The position numbers and the translations under genes were made by a program. Below the pieces are notes generated by a model. The model saw only the letters and a program-made list of their open reading frames with translations. It did no database searches and was not told where the DNA came from. Shown here piece after piece: positions 1 to 5,404 of a stretch of DNA of 6,885 bases. Origin of the DNA: Christensenella sp. UBA941 (lineage in GTDB: Bacteria; Bacillota; Clostridia; Christensenellales; UBA941); contig DBDD01000185.1 of assembly GCA_002293365.1 (NCBI GenBank), positions 1 to 6,885 on the forward strand, written 5' to 3'. Within the stretch, counting starts at the first letter, position 1, and every line of letters starts with the position of its first letter.

Positions 1-58
1 CTGTACAGTTTTCAAGGTGCGGCTCGCTGTCCCTTCGTTTCTTGTCCCCCGCGACAGC
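1..58 (-). other. Transcribed leader of a probable rRNA operon, with boxA-like element
   Basis: On the minus strand this stretch lies directly downstream of a strong promoter. It contains ACCTTGAAAACT (complement of 7-18), which resembles the boxA antitermination element (consensus-like TTTGAAAACT) found before 16S and 23S genes in Bacillota. GCTGTC and GACAGC (complement of 53-58 and 26-31) form an inverted repeat, so the leader can fold. No mature rRNA sequence is inside the window; the 16S gene would begin beyond base 1. The boxA match and promoter are seen; the rRNA assignment is inferred. A tRNA operon leader is the main alternative. Confidence 0.6.
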
Positions 59-64
59 TTCACT

Positions 65-93
65 ATGATAGCAAACATACCCAACCTTGTCAA
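65..93 (-). promoter_or_regulatory. Strong sigma-A-type promoter reading left (probable rrn promoter)
   Basis: On the minus strand a perfect -35 TTGACA (88-93) and a -10 TATCAT (65-70) are separated by exactly 17 bp. Transcription would start near base 58 and run off the left edge through the boxA-like leader. A near-consensus promoter followed by boxA is typical of stable-RNA operons. Confidence 0.75.
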
Positions 94-162
94 CCGCTTT
101 TTCGACATATTTTTCATACACCGATTATAGACAATTTTCAGGAATATTTACCCAAATGGATA

Positions 163-181
163 CCCCCGTGGCATACGGAGG
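163..181 (-). terminator. Weak hairpin downstream of the gene remnant
   Basis: In minus-strand RNA, CCTCCGT and ACGGGGG pair over 7 bp with one U-G wobble around the loop ATGCC. It lies about 50 bp past the stop of the minus-strand gene fragment, where a terminator would be expected. There is no U-tract after it, so the call is tentative. The rest of 94-229 holds nothing else I can support. Confidence 0.25.
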
Positions 182-229
182 CGTTTAGCAATGTATGGGT
201 TCCATCCTGCGTTCACGAACCAACATTTC

Positions 230-598
230 TCAATTCCGCTTGGCGAGCTCTCCCATTGAAAAGACGATGTAAGGCGTCGTTACGCTCGCCCCGCCCTTAA
301 CGTTCGGGCGCGTGCTGAAATTCGCGATTGAGCCGGAAAAGCCAGTCGCGTCGATTGTGCCGAAGCCGACGCCGTCCTCGCCGATCGTTGCCGTCGTTGA
401 ATGCTTTTCGTTCAGCCTCACGAACACCGTCGCGCCGGGGAGGCTGCCGCTGGCGTTCGCGATGATCGTTTTAAAGGAGAATGTGTGGCCGGTTTTTACA
501 ACGTCGTAGATGACGGCGACTACTGGCGCGGGGGTGTCGTCTTAAGCTTTCGTCAGAAAACAGGCTCCCGTGCTCGCCGGCACACTCTCAGATAACAT
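230..598 (-). pseudogene. C-terminal remnant of an unrecognised, possibly secreted protein
   Basis: One minus-strand frame runs from 598 to the TGA at 230-232 and is broken only by a TAA at 542-544. Upstream of that stop the frame reads MLSESVPASTGACFLTKA. Downstream it starts DDTPAPVVAVIYDVV and continues for about 100 residues rich in Gly, Thr, Ser and Val (e.g. SGSLPGATVFVRLNE), ending GELAKRN. The alternating polar/hydrophobic pattern suggests a beta-rich domain after a short Pro linker. The only plausible start inside the open part is a GTG at 425-427 with no ribosome binding site, so I read it as a decayed 3' end rather than a small gene. Base use is GC-rich like most of the window, but the fragment stops at the AT-rich block near 600, so its 5' part was probably lost there. 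I do not recognise the family. Confidence 0.5.
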
Positions 599-609
599 CT
601 CTAATATTT

Positions 610-1325
610 TTATTGCGAATTAATAGTACCATATTCTTTCAATTCAATATAAATAATATTTTTTTCGCTTCCATTACTGTACTCGCAGATATTTCCATTT
701 CTAGTAAAGAAATCTGGAATGGAAATCATGCCCTCCAACTTTCCTGTTCCTGTATCTTCTGCATTATTCAAGAGGGTAACTTTACAATTCTCATATTTAT
801 CCTCTGAAATAATGTCAAAAGCCCCTCCATTTGAAATAGCATTTATAGAACCAGAAAACCTTTCTGTAAAATTAACTCCATATTGGAATCGAAAGAATTG
901 CTACTAACTAATCCACTTTTAAGAGGAAAATTAAAACTCGATGAATCAACCGATAGATTCACATTTCCATACAGGATATCCGGCAGATATACGGTAACTA
1001 TTGGAGTGTTTTTACTTATACTTGAACTAGCTGCGACTTGAATATCCCAATTTCCTTCTATATTGCGAACCGTTGCTATGTGGAACTTAGGGTTATACTC
1101 TACTGTAGCTTGTTTAGTTTCTGAATATTTTACAATTACATCCGATGATTTTATATCCATAGATAAATTGGATTTTTCTATTTCTTGGTAATTATCGGAA
1201 CTGGCGATTGTCAACTGATCAGAAGATTCATTCTTCATTGAACATCCAATAATTCCCACAAATATCAACCCAAGTACTCCAATTAGTATCACTAATTGGA
1301 CTCCTCGCTTTCTAAAATTGTTCAT
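610..1325 (-). pseudogene. Frameshifted lipoprotein gene, DUF4097-like (putative adhesin) domain
   Basis: From ATG 1323-1325 the frame encodes a lipoprotein signal: basic N-terminus (MNNFRKRG), hydrophobic stretch, and lipobox IIGC with Cys28 as the lipidation site. Strand-rich repeats such as LSMDIKSSDVIVKYSE and VTVYLPDILYGNVNLSVDSS follow, resembling DUF4097-type beta-helix proteins. This frame ends early, at 843 (160 aa). The next frame stays open to TAA 610-612 and carries on the same style (FSGSINAISNGGAFDIIS, then ISIPDFF), so one base is missing near 864-878, possibly in the run of four T (complement of 868-871). Restored, the product would be about 238 aa, anchored outside the membrane. 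Mutation and sequencing error cannot be told apart here. A ribosome binding site AAGGAG (complement of 1337-1342) supports the start. G+C is near one third, far below the neighbours, which suggests acquisition from elsewhere. Function is unknown; the domain call is moderate. Confidence 0.65.
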
Positions 1326-1357
1326 AATTGAATTCTCTCCTTTACGTTATTCGCATA

Positions 1358-1387
1358 TTATTACACACTGTCCACAATTTATGCCAA
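1358..1387 (-). promoter_or_regulatory. Probable promoter of the frameshifted lipoprotein gene
   Basis: On the minus strand TTGGCA (1382-1387) and TAATAA (1358-1363) are 18 bp apart and lie 33 bp upstream of the lipoprotein ATG. The fit to consensus is moderate. The -35 is flanked by TGTCC/GGACA half-sites (1369-1373 and 1389-1393), which could be an operator but are short. Confidence 0.45.
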
Positions 1388-1424
1388 CGGACAACAATTC
1401 GCTCGGGAGTTTGAGTGAAATTTG

Positions 1425-1445
1425 GCGCGTTTCCGTGAAAAGCGC
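1425..1445. repeat. Inverted repeat in the intergenic gap
   Basis: GCGCGTTT and AAAAGCGC face each other around CCGTG, pairing 7 of 8 positions. It lies in the 217-bp gap between the lipoprotein promoter (1387) and the transpeptidase promoter (1605). No run of T follows on the plus strand. Role unknown. Confidence 0.35.
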
Positions 1446-1481
1446 ACCTTTCCACTACATATTTTCGCCCTCTCGCCTATA

Positions 1482-1507
1482 GCCGGTGATGGAACGGTAA
1501 AACCGGC
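1482..1507. repeat. 6-bp inverted repeat GCCGGT/ACCGGC
   Basis: GCCGGT (1482-1487) and ACCGGC (1502-1507) are perfect complements around a 14-nt loop, immediately before the terminator hairpin. It could be an operator or part of a longer folded RNA, or chance. Confidence 0.3.
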
Positions 1508-1522
1508 CTAAACGCACAAAAA

Positions 1523-1568
1523 TCCGGGGCGCGGCAACCTTGCGGCTGCTGCGCCGCGCGCGTTTTTT
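1523..1568 (+). terminator. Intrinsic terminator with no obvious client gene
   Basis: GCGCGGC (1529-1535) pairs perfectly with GCCGCGC (1553-1559), and TTTTTT follows at 1563-1568. On the other strand the hairpin is followed by ATTTTTG (complement of 1517-1523), so it may work in both directions. The gene to its left reads away from it and the gene to its right starts after it, so it ends no gene now visible. It may insulate the transpeptidase promoter or be left from a lost gene. Confidence 0.6.
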
Positions 1569-1604
1569 GTCGTACAAAAATTAGCCTTAATATGAATTTT
1601 GTTA

Positions 1605-1634
1605 TTGAATACACGGCTTGTTTGCTACTATACT
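1605..1634 (+). promoter_or_regulatory. Promoter of the L,D-transpeptidase gene
   Basis: TTGAAT (1605-1610) and TATACT (1629-1634) are 18 bp apart. A ribosome binding site AGGTGA (1656-1661) lies 7 nt before the ATG at 1669. Confidence 0.6.
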
Positions 1635-1668
1635 ATATATAGAGAGATTTATTTTAGGTGATTGTTCG

Positions 1669-2724
1669 ATGTTAAAGCGATGTTTTGCCGCCATTTTGGC
1701 CATTATTCTGCTCGCCGGGTTCGCGCCCAGCGCCTTTGCGCGCGACGAGCTGAAAAACACCGATCCAGAAAAATATTACATTCAGCTCGATTTGGGCAAC
1801 CAGATCGTCACCGTTTTCGAAAAGGATGATCTGGGCGAATATACCAAAATCGTGCGCCGCTTCATCTGCACTAGCGGGAATACCGAAGTCGATCCGCTCG
1901 ATCCGGAGTCCGTCGCTTCGCCCACGCCGCGCGGCATCTACAAAATGGGCGCGCGCGAGCGTTTCGGCAAGTTCGCGAACTTCGGCGGGACTTACGCCCG
2001 TTATTGGACGCAAATCGTCGGCAATATATACTTTCATTCTATCATGTATTCGCGCCGCGATATAAACACGCTTCAATCGGGCGCATATTCCGACTTGGGG
2101 CGCAACGTCTCGCACGGTTGCGTTCGCCTATATGTCGAAGACGCAAAATGGCTCTACTACTACGCGCCGCCCGGGACGACGGTAAACGTAACGTCCAAGC
2201 GCGCGGACTCAACGCTCAAGAAAAAATTGAAATACAGCACGAAGTTCAAAGAGTATAACGCCTTCCAGAAGCGCATACACGACGAAGAGGAGCTGCCCAA
2301 CGAAAAAGCTTGGGTTATTTACGACGGCGCGGACGTACGCACGGGCAGCGGGCACAGCGATACGCGCCTGTTCCGGCTAAAGGAAGGCGAAGAAATCGAA
2401 GTATTACAGATGGGCGATCCTTGGCTGAAAATCAAACGCGGCGACCGCGAGGGCTACGTAAAGAATTGCTACGTAACCTTCGAAAAGGGCGTCATACAGT
2501 CGTCGCCCGAGGCGGATATAATGCGCGGCACGTACTATCTTTTCACGGAACCGACGGAAAAATCCGACCCGATCGCCAAGATTCCGTTCGATACGTCCGT
2601 AAAAATCCTCGAAACCGTCGATATAAACGAAAAAACTAGCTGGCACAAGATTGCATACGAAAACGTAACGGGCTATGTTAAGGCCGGCTGGGTCAAAAAA
2701 GGCTGGGGCGTTATTCGGGCGTAG
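1669..2724 (+). CDS. Secreted L,D-transpeptidase (YkuD domain) with two SH3-like repeats
   Basis: This 351-aa exported enzyme is of the type that cross-links peptidoglycan stem peptides (3-3 bonds) using a catalytic cysteine. Residues 1-24 form a signal peptide (MLKR, hydrophobic core, likely cleavage AFA|RD). The YkuD domain spans about 36-175: YYIQLDLGNQIVTVF opens it, His123 is in YFHSIMY, and the active-site motif SHGCVRL places His149, Cys151 and Arg153. Two SH3-like, probably wall-binding, modules follow at about 213-272 (WVIYDGADVR...GYVKNCYV) and 283-350 (ends GYVKAGWVKKGW). An in-frame ATG 51 bp upstream has no ribosome binding site and would bury the signal peptide, so the start at 1669 is preferred. 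It has its own promoter and overlaps the convergent lipoprotein gene by 14 bp, leaving no room for a separate terminator. Family is sure; whether it makes 3-3 cross-links or anchors another substrate is not shown. Confidence 0.93.
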   Translation: MLKRCFAAILAIILLAGFAPSAFARDELKNTDPEKYYIQLDLGNQIVTVFEKDDLGEYTKIVRRFICTSGNTEVDPLDPESVASPTPRGIYKMGARERFGKFANFGGTYARYWTQIVGNIYFHSIMYSRRDINTLQSGAYSDLGRNVSHGCVRLYVEDAKWLYYYAPPGTTVNVTSKRADSTLKKKLKYSTKFKEYNAFQKRIHDEEELPNEKAWVIYDGADVRTGSGHSDTRLFRLKEGEEIEVLQMGDPWLKIKRGDREGYVKNCYVTFEKGVIQSSPEADIMRGTYYLFTEPTEKSDPIAKIPFDTSVKILETVDINEKTSWHKIAYENVTGYVKAGWVKKGWGVIRA

Positions 2725-3781
2725 GCTCCGGCGTAGGCACGGGCTTTTCGGCTATACCGAAGCCGCTTTCGACGAGCTTCAGTTCCGCGTCGTCAGTTAT
2801 GCCCGGCGCATATGCGTACGCTCTTCCGTTTTCGCCCGACAGCGCGATTTCAAGGCATTTCATCGCAATCGGCTCTATGCGGGCGCCGACGGCCGTAACG
2901 AATATTTCCGGAGCGGCAAACATCGCGGCGGTTGTTTCTCGCGTAGATTCCAGGCAGAATATCTCCATATCGCTTCGCCCTTCGAGCGTCAGCGCGCGGT
3001 ACGCCGCTAACGCAAGCTCCGCGCTTTCCGCGACTATGCCGTCCACTGTCCCTTCCACAAAATCGCTTAGGAATTCCGGCAGCCATTCCATCGCCGTTTC
3101 TTCGCCATCCGCGTAAAACCGCGCCTTGGGCAGCGCCTTGCCCTCATCATATAGCTCCTCGAACCGGACGGCCAATGGGCTCTGTTCGCTTTCAAATATA
3201 CCCGCGAGGCGTACGGGCGTATCGTGCGGCGGGTATGTAAGCGCGCTTTCATACAATACGTCGATTGAAGCGCCCATATCGTAATAGAGCAAGGAAAATC
3301 GCTCGTCAATGGCTTCGGCATCGGTCGGCGTCGCACTCGTCGGTGATGCGCTCGTCGGCGTCGCGGGCGCGGGGGCATCTTCGCTGAAAACGGTGACAGG
3401 AACGCCGTCTGGCACGCCTGCCGCGAATGCGGCGTAATCGAAGCCCTTCGCCGCGTAAACGATCACCGCGTCGCACTCGTCCTTAATAGCGTCGCCTTCT
3501 TGAAGCGTCCTTGACGTCATGCCTCGCGCGAAGGCGTCGTCCGAAACTAATTCTACAAATCGATCGTCGCCGCCCGGTGAAACGAAAATATCGACGTGCG
3601 GTCGTTTGGGCGTCGGGACTGGCGTCGGCGCGGGCGTAACGATTGGCGCGTTCGCTTCAGGCCTCTCCGCGGCGTCGCCTACGCCGTCTAGCACGCGCTC
3701 GCCGCTTACCCCCCCGCTGCCAGTACAAGCGCACAGCACAAGCGTTCCCAATGCTAAAACCAACGTCAATCGCTTCTTCAT
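2711..3781 (-). CDS. Orphan substrate-binding-protein-like lipoprotein with Pro/Thr linkers
   Basis: A 356-aa lipoprotein. MKKR, a hydrophobic stretch and LCAC put the lipidated Cys at 19. A flexible tether follows (to about residue 62), ending in a TPAPTPVPTP repeat. Residues 63-345 look like a degenerate type 1 periplasmic-binding fold (sugar-binding protein or LacI-like sensor half): VDIFVS strand, CDAVIVYAA, VPVTVFSED, PVRLAGIF, GTVDGIVAES, FVTAVGARIEPIAMKCLEIAL. A low-complexity insert (136-156, ATPTSASPTSATPTD) sits where such proteins normally cross between lobes, and the C-terminus is another PTP tail. No HTH, permease or ATPase is present or adjacent, so it may be a sensor or scavenging receptor rather than part of an ABC importer in this locus. 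The ribosome binding site GGAG (complement of 3790-3793) lies 8 nt before the ATG. The fold call rests on pattern only; the ligand is unknown. Confidence 0.8.
   Translation of the reverse strand: MKKRLTLVLALGTLVLCACTGSGGVSGERVLDGVGDAAERPEANAPIVTPAPTPVPTPKRPHVDIFVSPGGDDRFVELVSDDAFARGMTSRTLQEGDAIKDECDAVIVYAAKGFDYAAFAAGVPDGVPVTVFSEDAPAPATPTSASPTSATPTDAEAIDERFSLLYYDMGASIDVLYESALTYPPHDTPVRLAGIFESEQSPLAVRFEELYDEGKALPKARFYADGEETAMEWLPEFLSDFVEGTVDGIVAESAELALAAYRALTLEGRSDMEIFCLESTRETTAAMFAAPEIFVTAVGARIEPIAMKCLEIALSGENGRAYAYAPGITDDAELKLVESGFGIAEKPVPTPEPTPE
3314..3376 (-). repeat. Low-complexity Pro/Thr/Ser/Ala-coding repeat inside the lipoprotein
   Basis: Reiterated GTCGGCGTCGC and CTCGTCGG units (plus strand) encode the APAPATPTSASPTSATPTDAE insert at residues 136-156. 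Such repeats can change copy number by slippage. Confidence 0.6.
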
Positions 3782-3830
3782 GCAATGATCTCCAATATTA
3801 GCCTATGGTTTTTGTCTTTTCCACAATGGG

Positions 3831-3859
3831 ATTTTATGCAAAAATGCGTACTGTGTCAA
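3831..3859 (-). promoter_or_regulatory. Promoter of the substrate-binding-like lipoprotein gene
   Basis: On the minus strand a perfect TTGACA (3854-3859) and TAAAAT (3831-3836) are 17 bp apart. It is back to back with the plus-strand promoter at 3882, with 22 bp between the two -35 boxes, so a shared regulator is possible but no operator is evident. Confidence 0.75.
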
Positions 3860-3881
3860 CTAGCGAAGGCTCAAATAGCGT

Positions 3882-3910
3882 TTGCCATCAAATTCTAGTT
3901 ATGCTATACT
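3882..3910 (+). promoter_or_regulatory. Promoter of the GNAT acetyltransferase gene (extended -10)
   Basis: TTGCCA (3882-3887) and TATACT (3905-3910) are 17 bp apart, with TG at 3902-3903 giving an extended -10. A leader of about 115 nt follows before the ATG. It is AT-rich and shows no riboswitch or terminator fold that I recognise. The ribosome binding site AAAGGAG (4018-4024) lies 7 nt before the start. Confidence 0.7.
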
Positions 3911-4031
3911 AGTAATGTATTTTTATTAATTATATTTATGCAGTTTATGGCAATTGAAAGCTTCAATAACAAGGAATATGCCTAAAAATAAAACCGCACC
4001 TGCTTGTAAATCACTTTAAAGGAGTTTTAAC

Positions 4032-4802
4032 ATGCCCGTCTACCCCGTCCGAGATATGAAAACAATCGCCCCGCTTTTCGACGGCTGGGAGGAGACGATG
4101 ATCTGGTCGTGCCTGTCAGGCATGATGGGCGCCGCGTACGCCGACAGCCCAACTGCGCCACAATCGGCGCAAATCAGCGTCGGGGACTTCTGCCCATTTG
4201 CGGGCAAGGCCAACGACGATCTTGCTGGCAACAAGCCCGGCGGCTTACGCTCGAATTTCGCCTTGCTCGTTCCGCAAAACCGAGAATGGGAGCTTGCCAT
4301 AGAGCGCGTTTGGGGCGATGCCGTTAAGCGTCATATCCGCTACGCGACAAAAAAAGACCCTACCGTCTTTGACAGAGCGCGGCTGAAAGCCATCGCCGCG
4401 TCGCTTGAGCCGCAATACGAATTGCGGCAAGTCGATCATGCGCTGTATGATCAGATTCTGGCGCTTGAGTGGGCAAAGGACTTGTGCGTCAACTACGCGT
4501 CTTTCGAGGAATACCAAGCCATCGGCATAGGCGTCGCCGTAATAAAGGATGGCGTAGTAGTTTCGGGCGCGTCCTCGTATACCTCATACCCCGGCGGCAT
4601 AGAAATCGAAGTCGACACGCGTCTGGACGAGCGGCAAAAGGGCCTCGCGTCCGCATGCTGCGCGCAATTGATCCTCAATTGCTTGGAGCGCGGCCTGTAT
4701 CCGAGCTGGGACGCGCATAATACGGAATCCCTTGCTCTTTCGAAAAAGCTGGGGTATGTTTTTGATAGGGAATACGTTTCGTACGAGATAGAATATCCGT
4801 AG
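4032..4802 (+). CDS. GNAT-family N-acetyltransferase
   Basis: A 256-aa cytoplasmic protein with no signal or membrane segment. The C-terminal half carries the GCN5-related fold: GIGVAVIKDGVVVSGASSYT (core strands), GIEIEVDTRLDERQKGLASA (residues about 189-208) with the acetyl-CoA pyrophosphate loop at Arg201-Gln-Lys-Gly204-Leu-Ala, and WDAHNTESLALSKKLGY (about 226-242), the usual conserved end. The N-terminal half (about 1-130) is specific to the longer, two-part GNAT proteins common in Bacillota (PF12746-like). The acceptor substrate is not evident. The gene stands alone with its own promoter. Its TAG stop (4800-4802) is part of the GTAG head of a REP-like palindrome, yet the C-terminus looks normal for the family. 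Family is sure; PF12746 membership is likely. Confidence 0.87.
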   Translation: MPVYPVRDMKTIAPLFDGWEETMIWSCLSGMMGAAYADSPTAPQSAQISVGDFCPFAGKANDDLAGNKPGGLRSNFALLVPQNREWELAIERVWGDAVKRHIRYATKKDPTVFDRARLKAIAASLEPQYELRQVDHALYDQILALEWAKDLCVNYASFEEYQAIGIGVAVIKDGVVVSGASSYTSYPGGIEIEVDTRLDERQKGLASACCAQLILNCLERGLYPSWDAHNTESLALSKKLGYVFDREYVSYEIEYP

Positions 4803-4831
4803 GGAACGGTTCCAAACCGTTCCGTGACCCA
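4799..4831 (+). repeat. REP-like palindrome 1 (GTAG head)
   Basis: Head GTAG (4799-4802), 9-bp stem GGAACGGTT (4803-4811) and AACCGTTCC (4815-4823) with loop CCA, then tail GTGACCCA (4824-4831). Its head supplies the stop codon of the acetyltransferase gene. The stem is identical to that of element 5. A 5' GTAG followed by an imperfect palindrome is the hallmark of REP elements mobilised by REP-associated tyrosine transposases (RAYT); no such transposase is in the window. Confidence 0.75.
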
Positions 4832-4847
4832 TAATTGTTCTAATCTT

Positions 4848-4873
4848 GTAGGGGCGAACTGTGTTCGCCCGTG
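4848..4873 (+). repeat. REP-like palindrome 2 (GTAG head)
   Basis: Head GTAG (4848-4851), 8-bp stem GGGCGAAC (4852-4859) and GTTCGCCC (4863-4870), loop TGT, tail GTG. Same orientation as element 1 but a different stem. Confidence 0.7.
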
Positions 4874-4887
4874 TTTAATTATTACCT

Positions 4888-4915
4888 GTAGGGACGCCAT
4901 ATATGGCGTCCGTGA
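4888..4915 (+). repeat. REP-like palindrome 3 (GTAG head)
   Basis: Head GTAG (4888-4891), then the perfect 20-bp palindrome GGACGCCATATATGGCGTCC (4892-4911) and tail GTGA. It differs from element 4 only by a swapped base pair in the stem. Confidence 0.75.
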
Positions 4916-4934
4916 TATATTTGCTGCGGCTGCT

Positions 4935-4966
4935 TGGGTCACGGACGCGATATATCGCGTCCCTAC
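4935..4966 (-). repeat. REP-like palindrome 4, inverted (GTAG head)
   Basis: Read on the minus strand: head GTAG (4963-4966), perfect palindrome GGACGCGATATATCGCGTCC (4943-4962), tail GTGACCCA (4935-4942). The tail is identical to that of element 1, although the stems differ. With element 3 it forms an inverted pair (REPIN-like). Confidence 0.75.
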
Positions 4967-4999
4967 ATGTGTTTCTCTGAACGTTTCATAACTAGAATA

Positions 5000-5027
5000 G
5001 ACGGAACGGTTCCAAACCGTTCCCTAC
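5000..5027 (-). repeat. REP-like palindrome 5, inverted (GTAG head)
   Basis: Read on the minus strand: head GTAG (5024-5027), stem GGAACGGTT/AACCGTTCC (5003-5023) and a short tail. It is an inverted copy of the element 1 stem, so 1 and 5 enclose the cluster. Its head supplies the TAG stop of the second TSUP gene. Confidence 0.75.
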
Positions 5028-5404
5028 CGCTTTTTCATTTTATTGGATCTCTCCCCCGAAATAAACTGCACGACCGCCAGTACGGCCAAAAACGCCGCAA
5101 AACCCTTGCGCAGTATATTCGCATCCAGAGCGAGCGCAAGCGCCGCCCCGGCCCCCGCCCCGGCGATACCGAAAAGCGCCATGCGTATTACGCCCCTGTC
5201 TATGCGCTTTTTTTTGACGTGCTCATAAAGCGCTACGGCGGCCATCGGCAAAAACGCCAGGAGGTTTATCCCCTGTGCAGCACGTTGATCGAGGCCGGCC
5301 AAGAGCGTGAGCGCCGGTATTAAAAGCGTCCCGCCGCCGAGGCCCATTCCACCCAAAACACCCGCCAGCAAGCCGTAAACGGCTAGCATTATCCAGCTAT
5401 CCAT
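5024..5404 (-). CDS. TSUP (TauE/SafE) half-transporter, second subunit
   Basis: A 126-aa integral membrane protein, half the usual length (about 250 aa) of sulfite/organosulfonate exporter-like TSUP proteins. It opens MDSWIMLAVYGLLAGVLGG and carries the glycine-rich family motif GMGLGGGTLLIPAL near residues 20-33. A hydrophobic pair around INLLAFLPMAAVALYEHV follows, then a basic loop KKKRID, then GIAGAGAGAALALAL and FLAVLAVVQFI, giving about four membrane segments. The ATG at 5404 overlaps the upstream TSUP gene by 16 nt. An in-frame ATG at 5389 overlaps that gene's stop as TAATG and is an alternative start. Neither has a clear ribosome binding site, so translation is probably coupled. The frame extends upstream to 5815, but that part is Arg-rich shadow sequence. 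Transported substrate unknown; sulfur-containing anions are the family precedent. Confidence 0.85.
   Translation of the reverse strand: MDSWIMLAVYGLLAGVLGGMGLGGGTLLIPALTLLAGLDQRAAQGINLLAFLPMAAVALYEHVKKKRIDRGVIRMALFGIAGAGAGAALALALDANILRKGFAAFLAVLAVVQFISGERSNKMKKR

Noticed and set aside
124..129. Perfect TATAAT on the minus strand upstream of the rrn-like promoter (possible tandem promoter)
   Set aside because: No -35-like hexamer sits at 16-18 bp (GGTAAA at 147-152 is poor) and there is no TG extension, so it is unsupported although tandem rrn promoters are common.
613..907. Two short plus-strand frames over the lipoprotein 3' region
   Set aside because: They are complementary shadows of the minus-strand lipoprotein gene, whose two frames join into one coherent product.
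1672..2115. 147-aa minus-strand frame opposite the L,D-transpeptidase
   Set aside because: It is antisense to a clear enzyme with catalytic motif, signal peptide and promoter. It has no ribosome binding site and no recognisable domain.
4493..4942. 149-aa minus-strand frame across the acetyltransferase end and the palindromes
   Set aside because: It is antisense to the acetyltransferase and runs through repeat DNA, with no domain or ribosome binding site.
4799..5027. CRISPR-like array
   Set aside because: The repeats differ in sequence, face both directions and have irregular spacing. They are palindromes with GTAG heads, and no cas gene is present.
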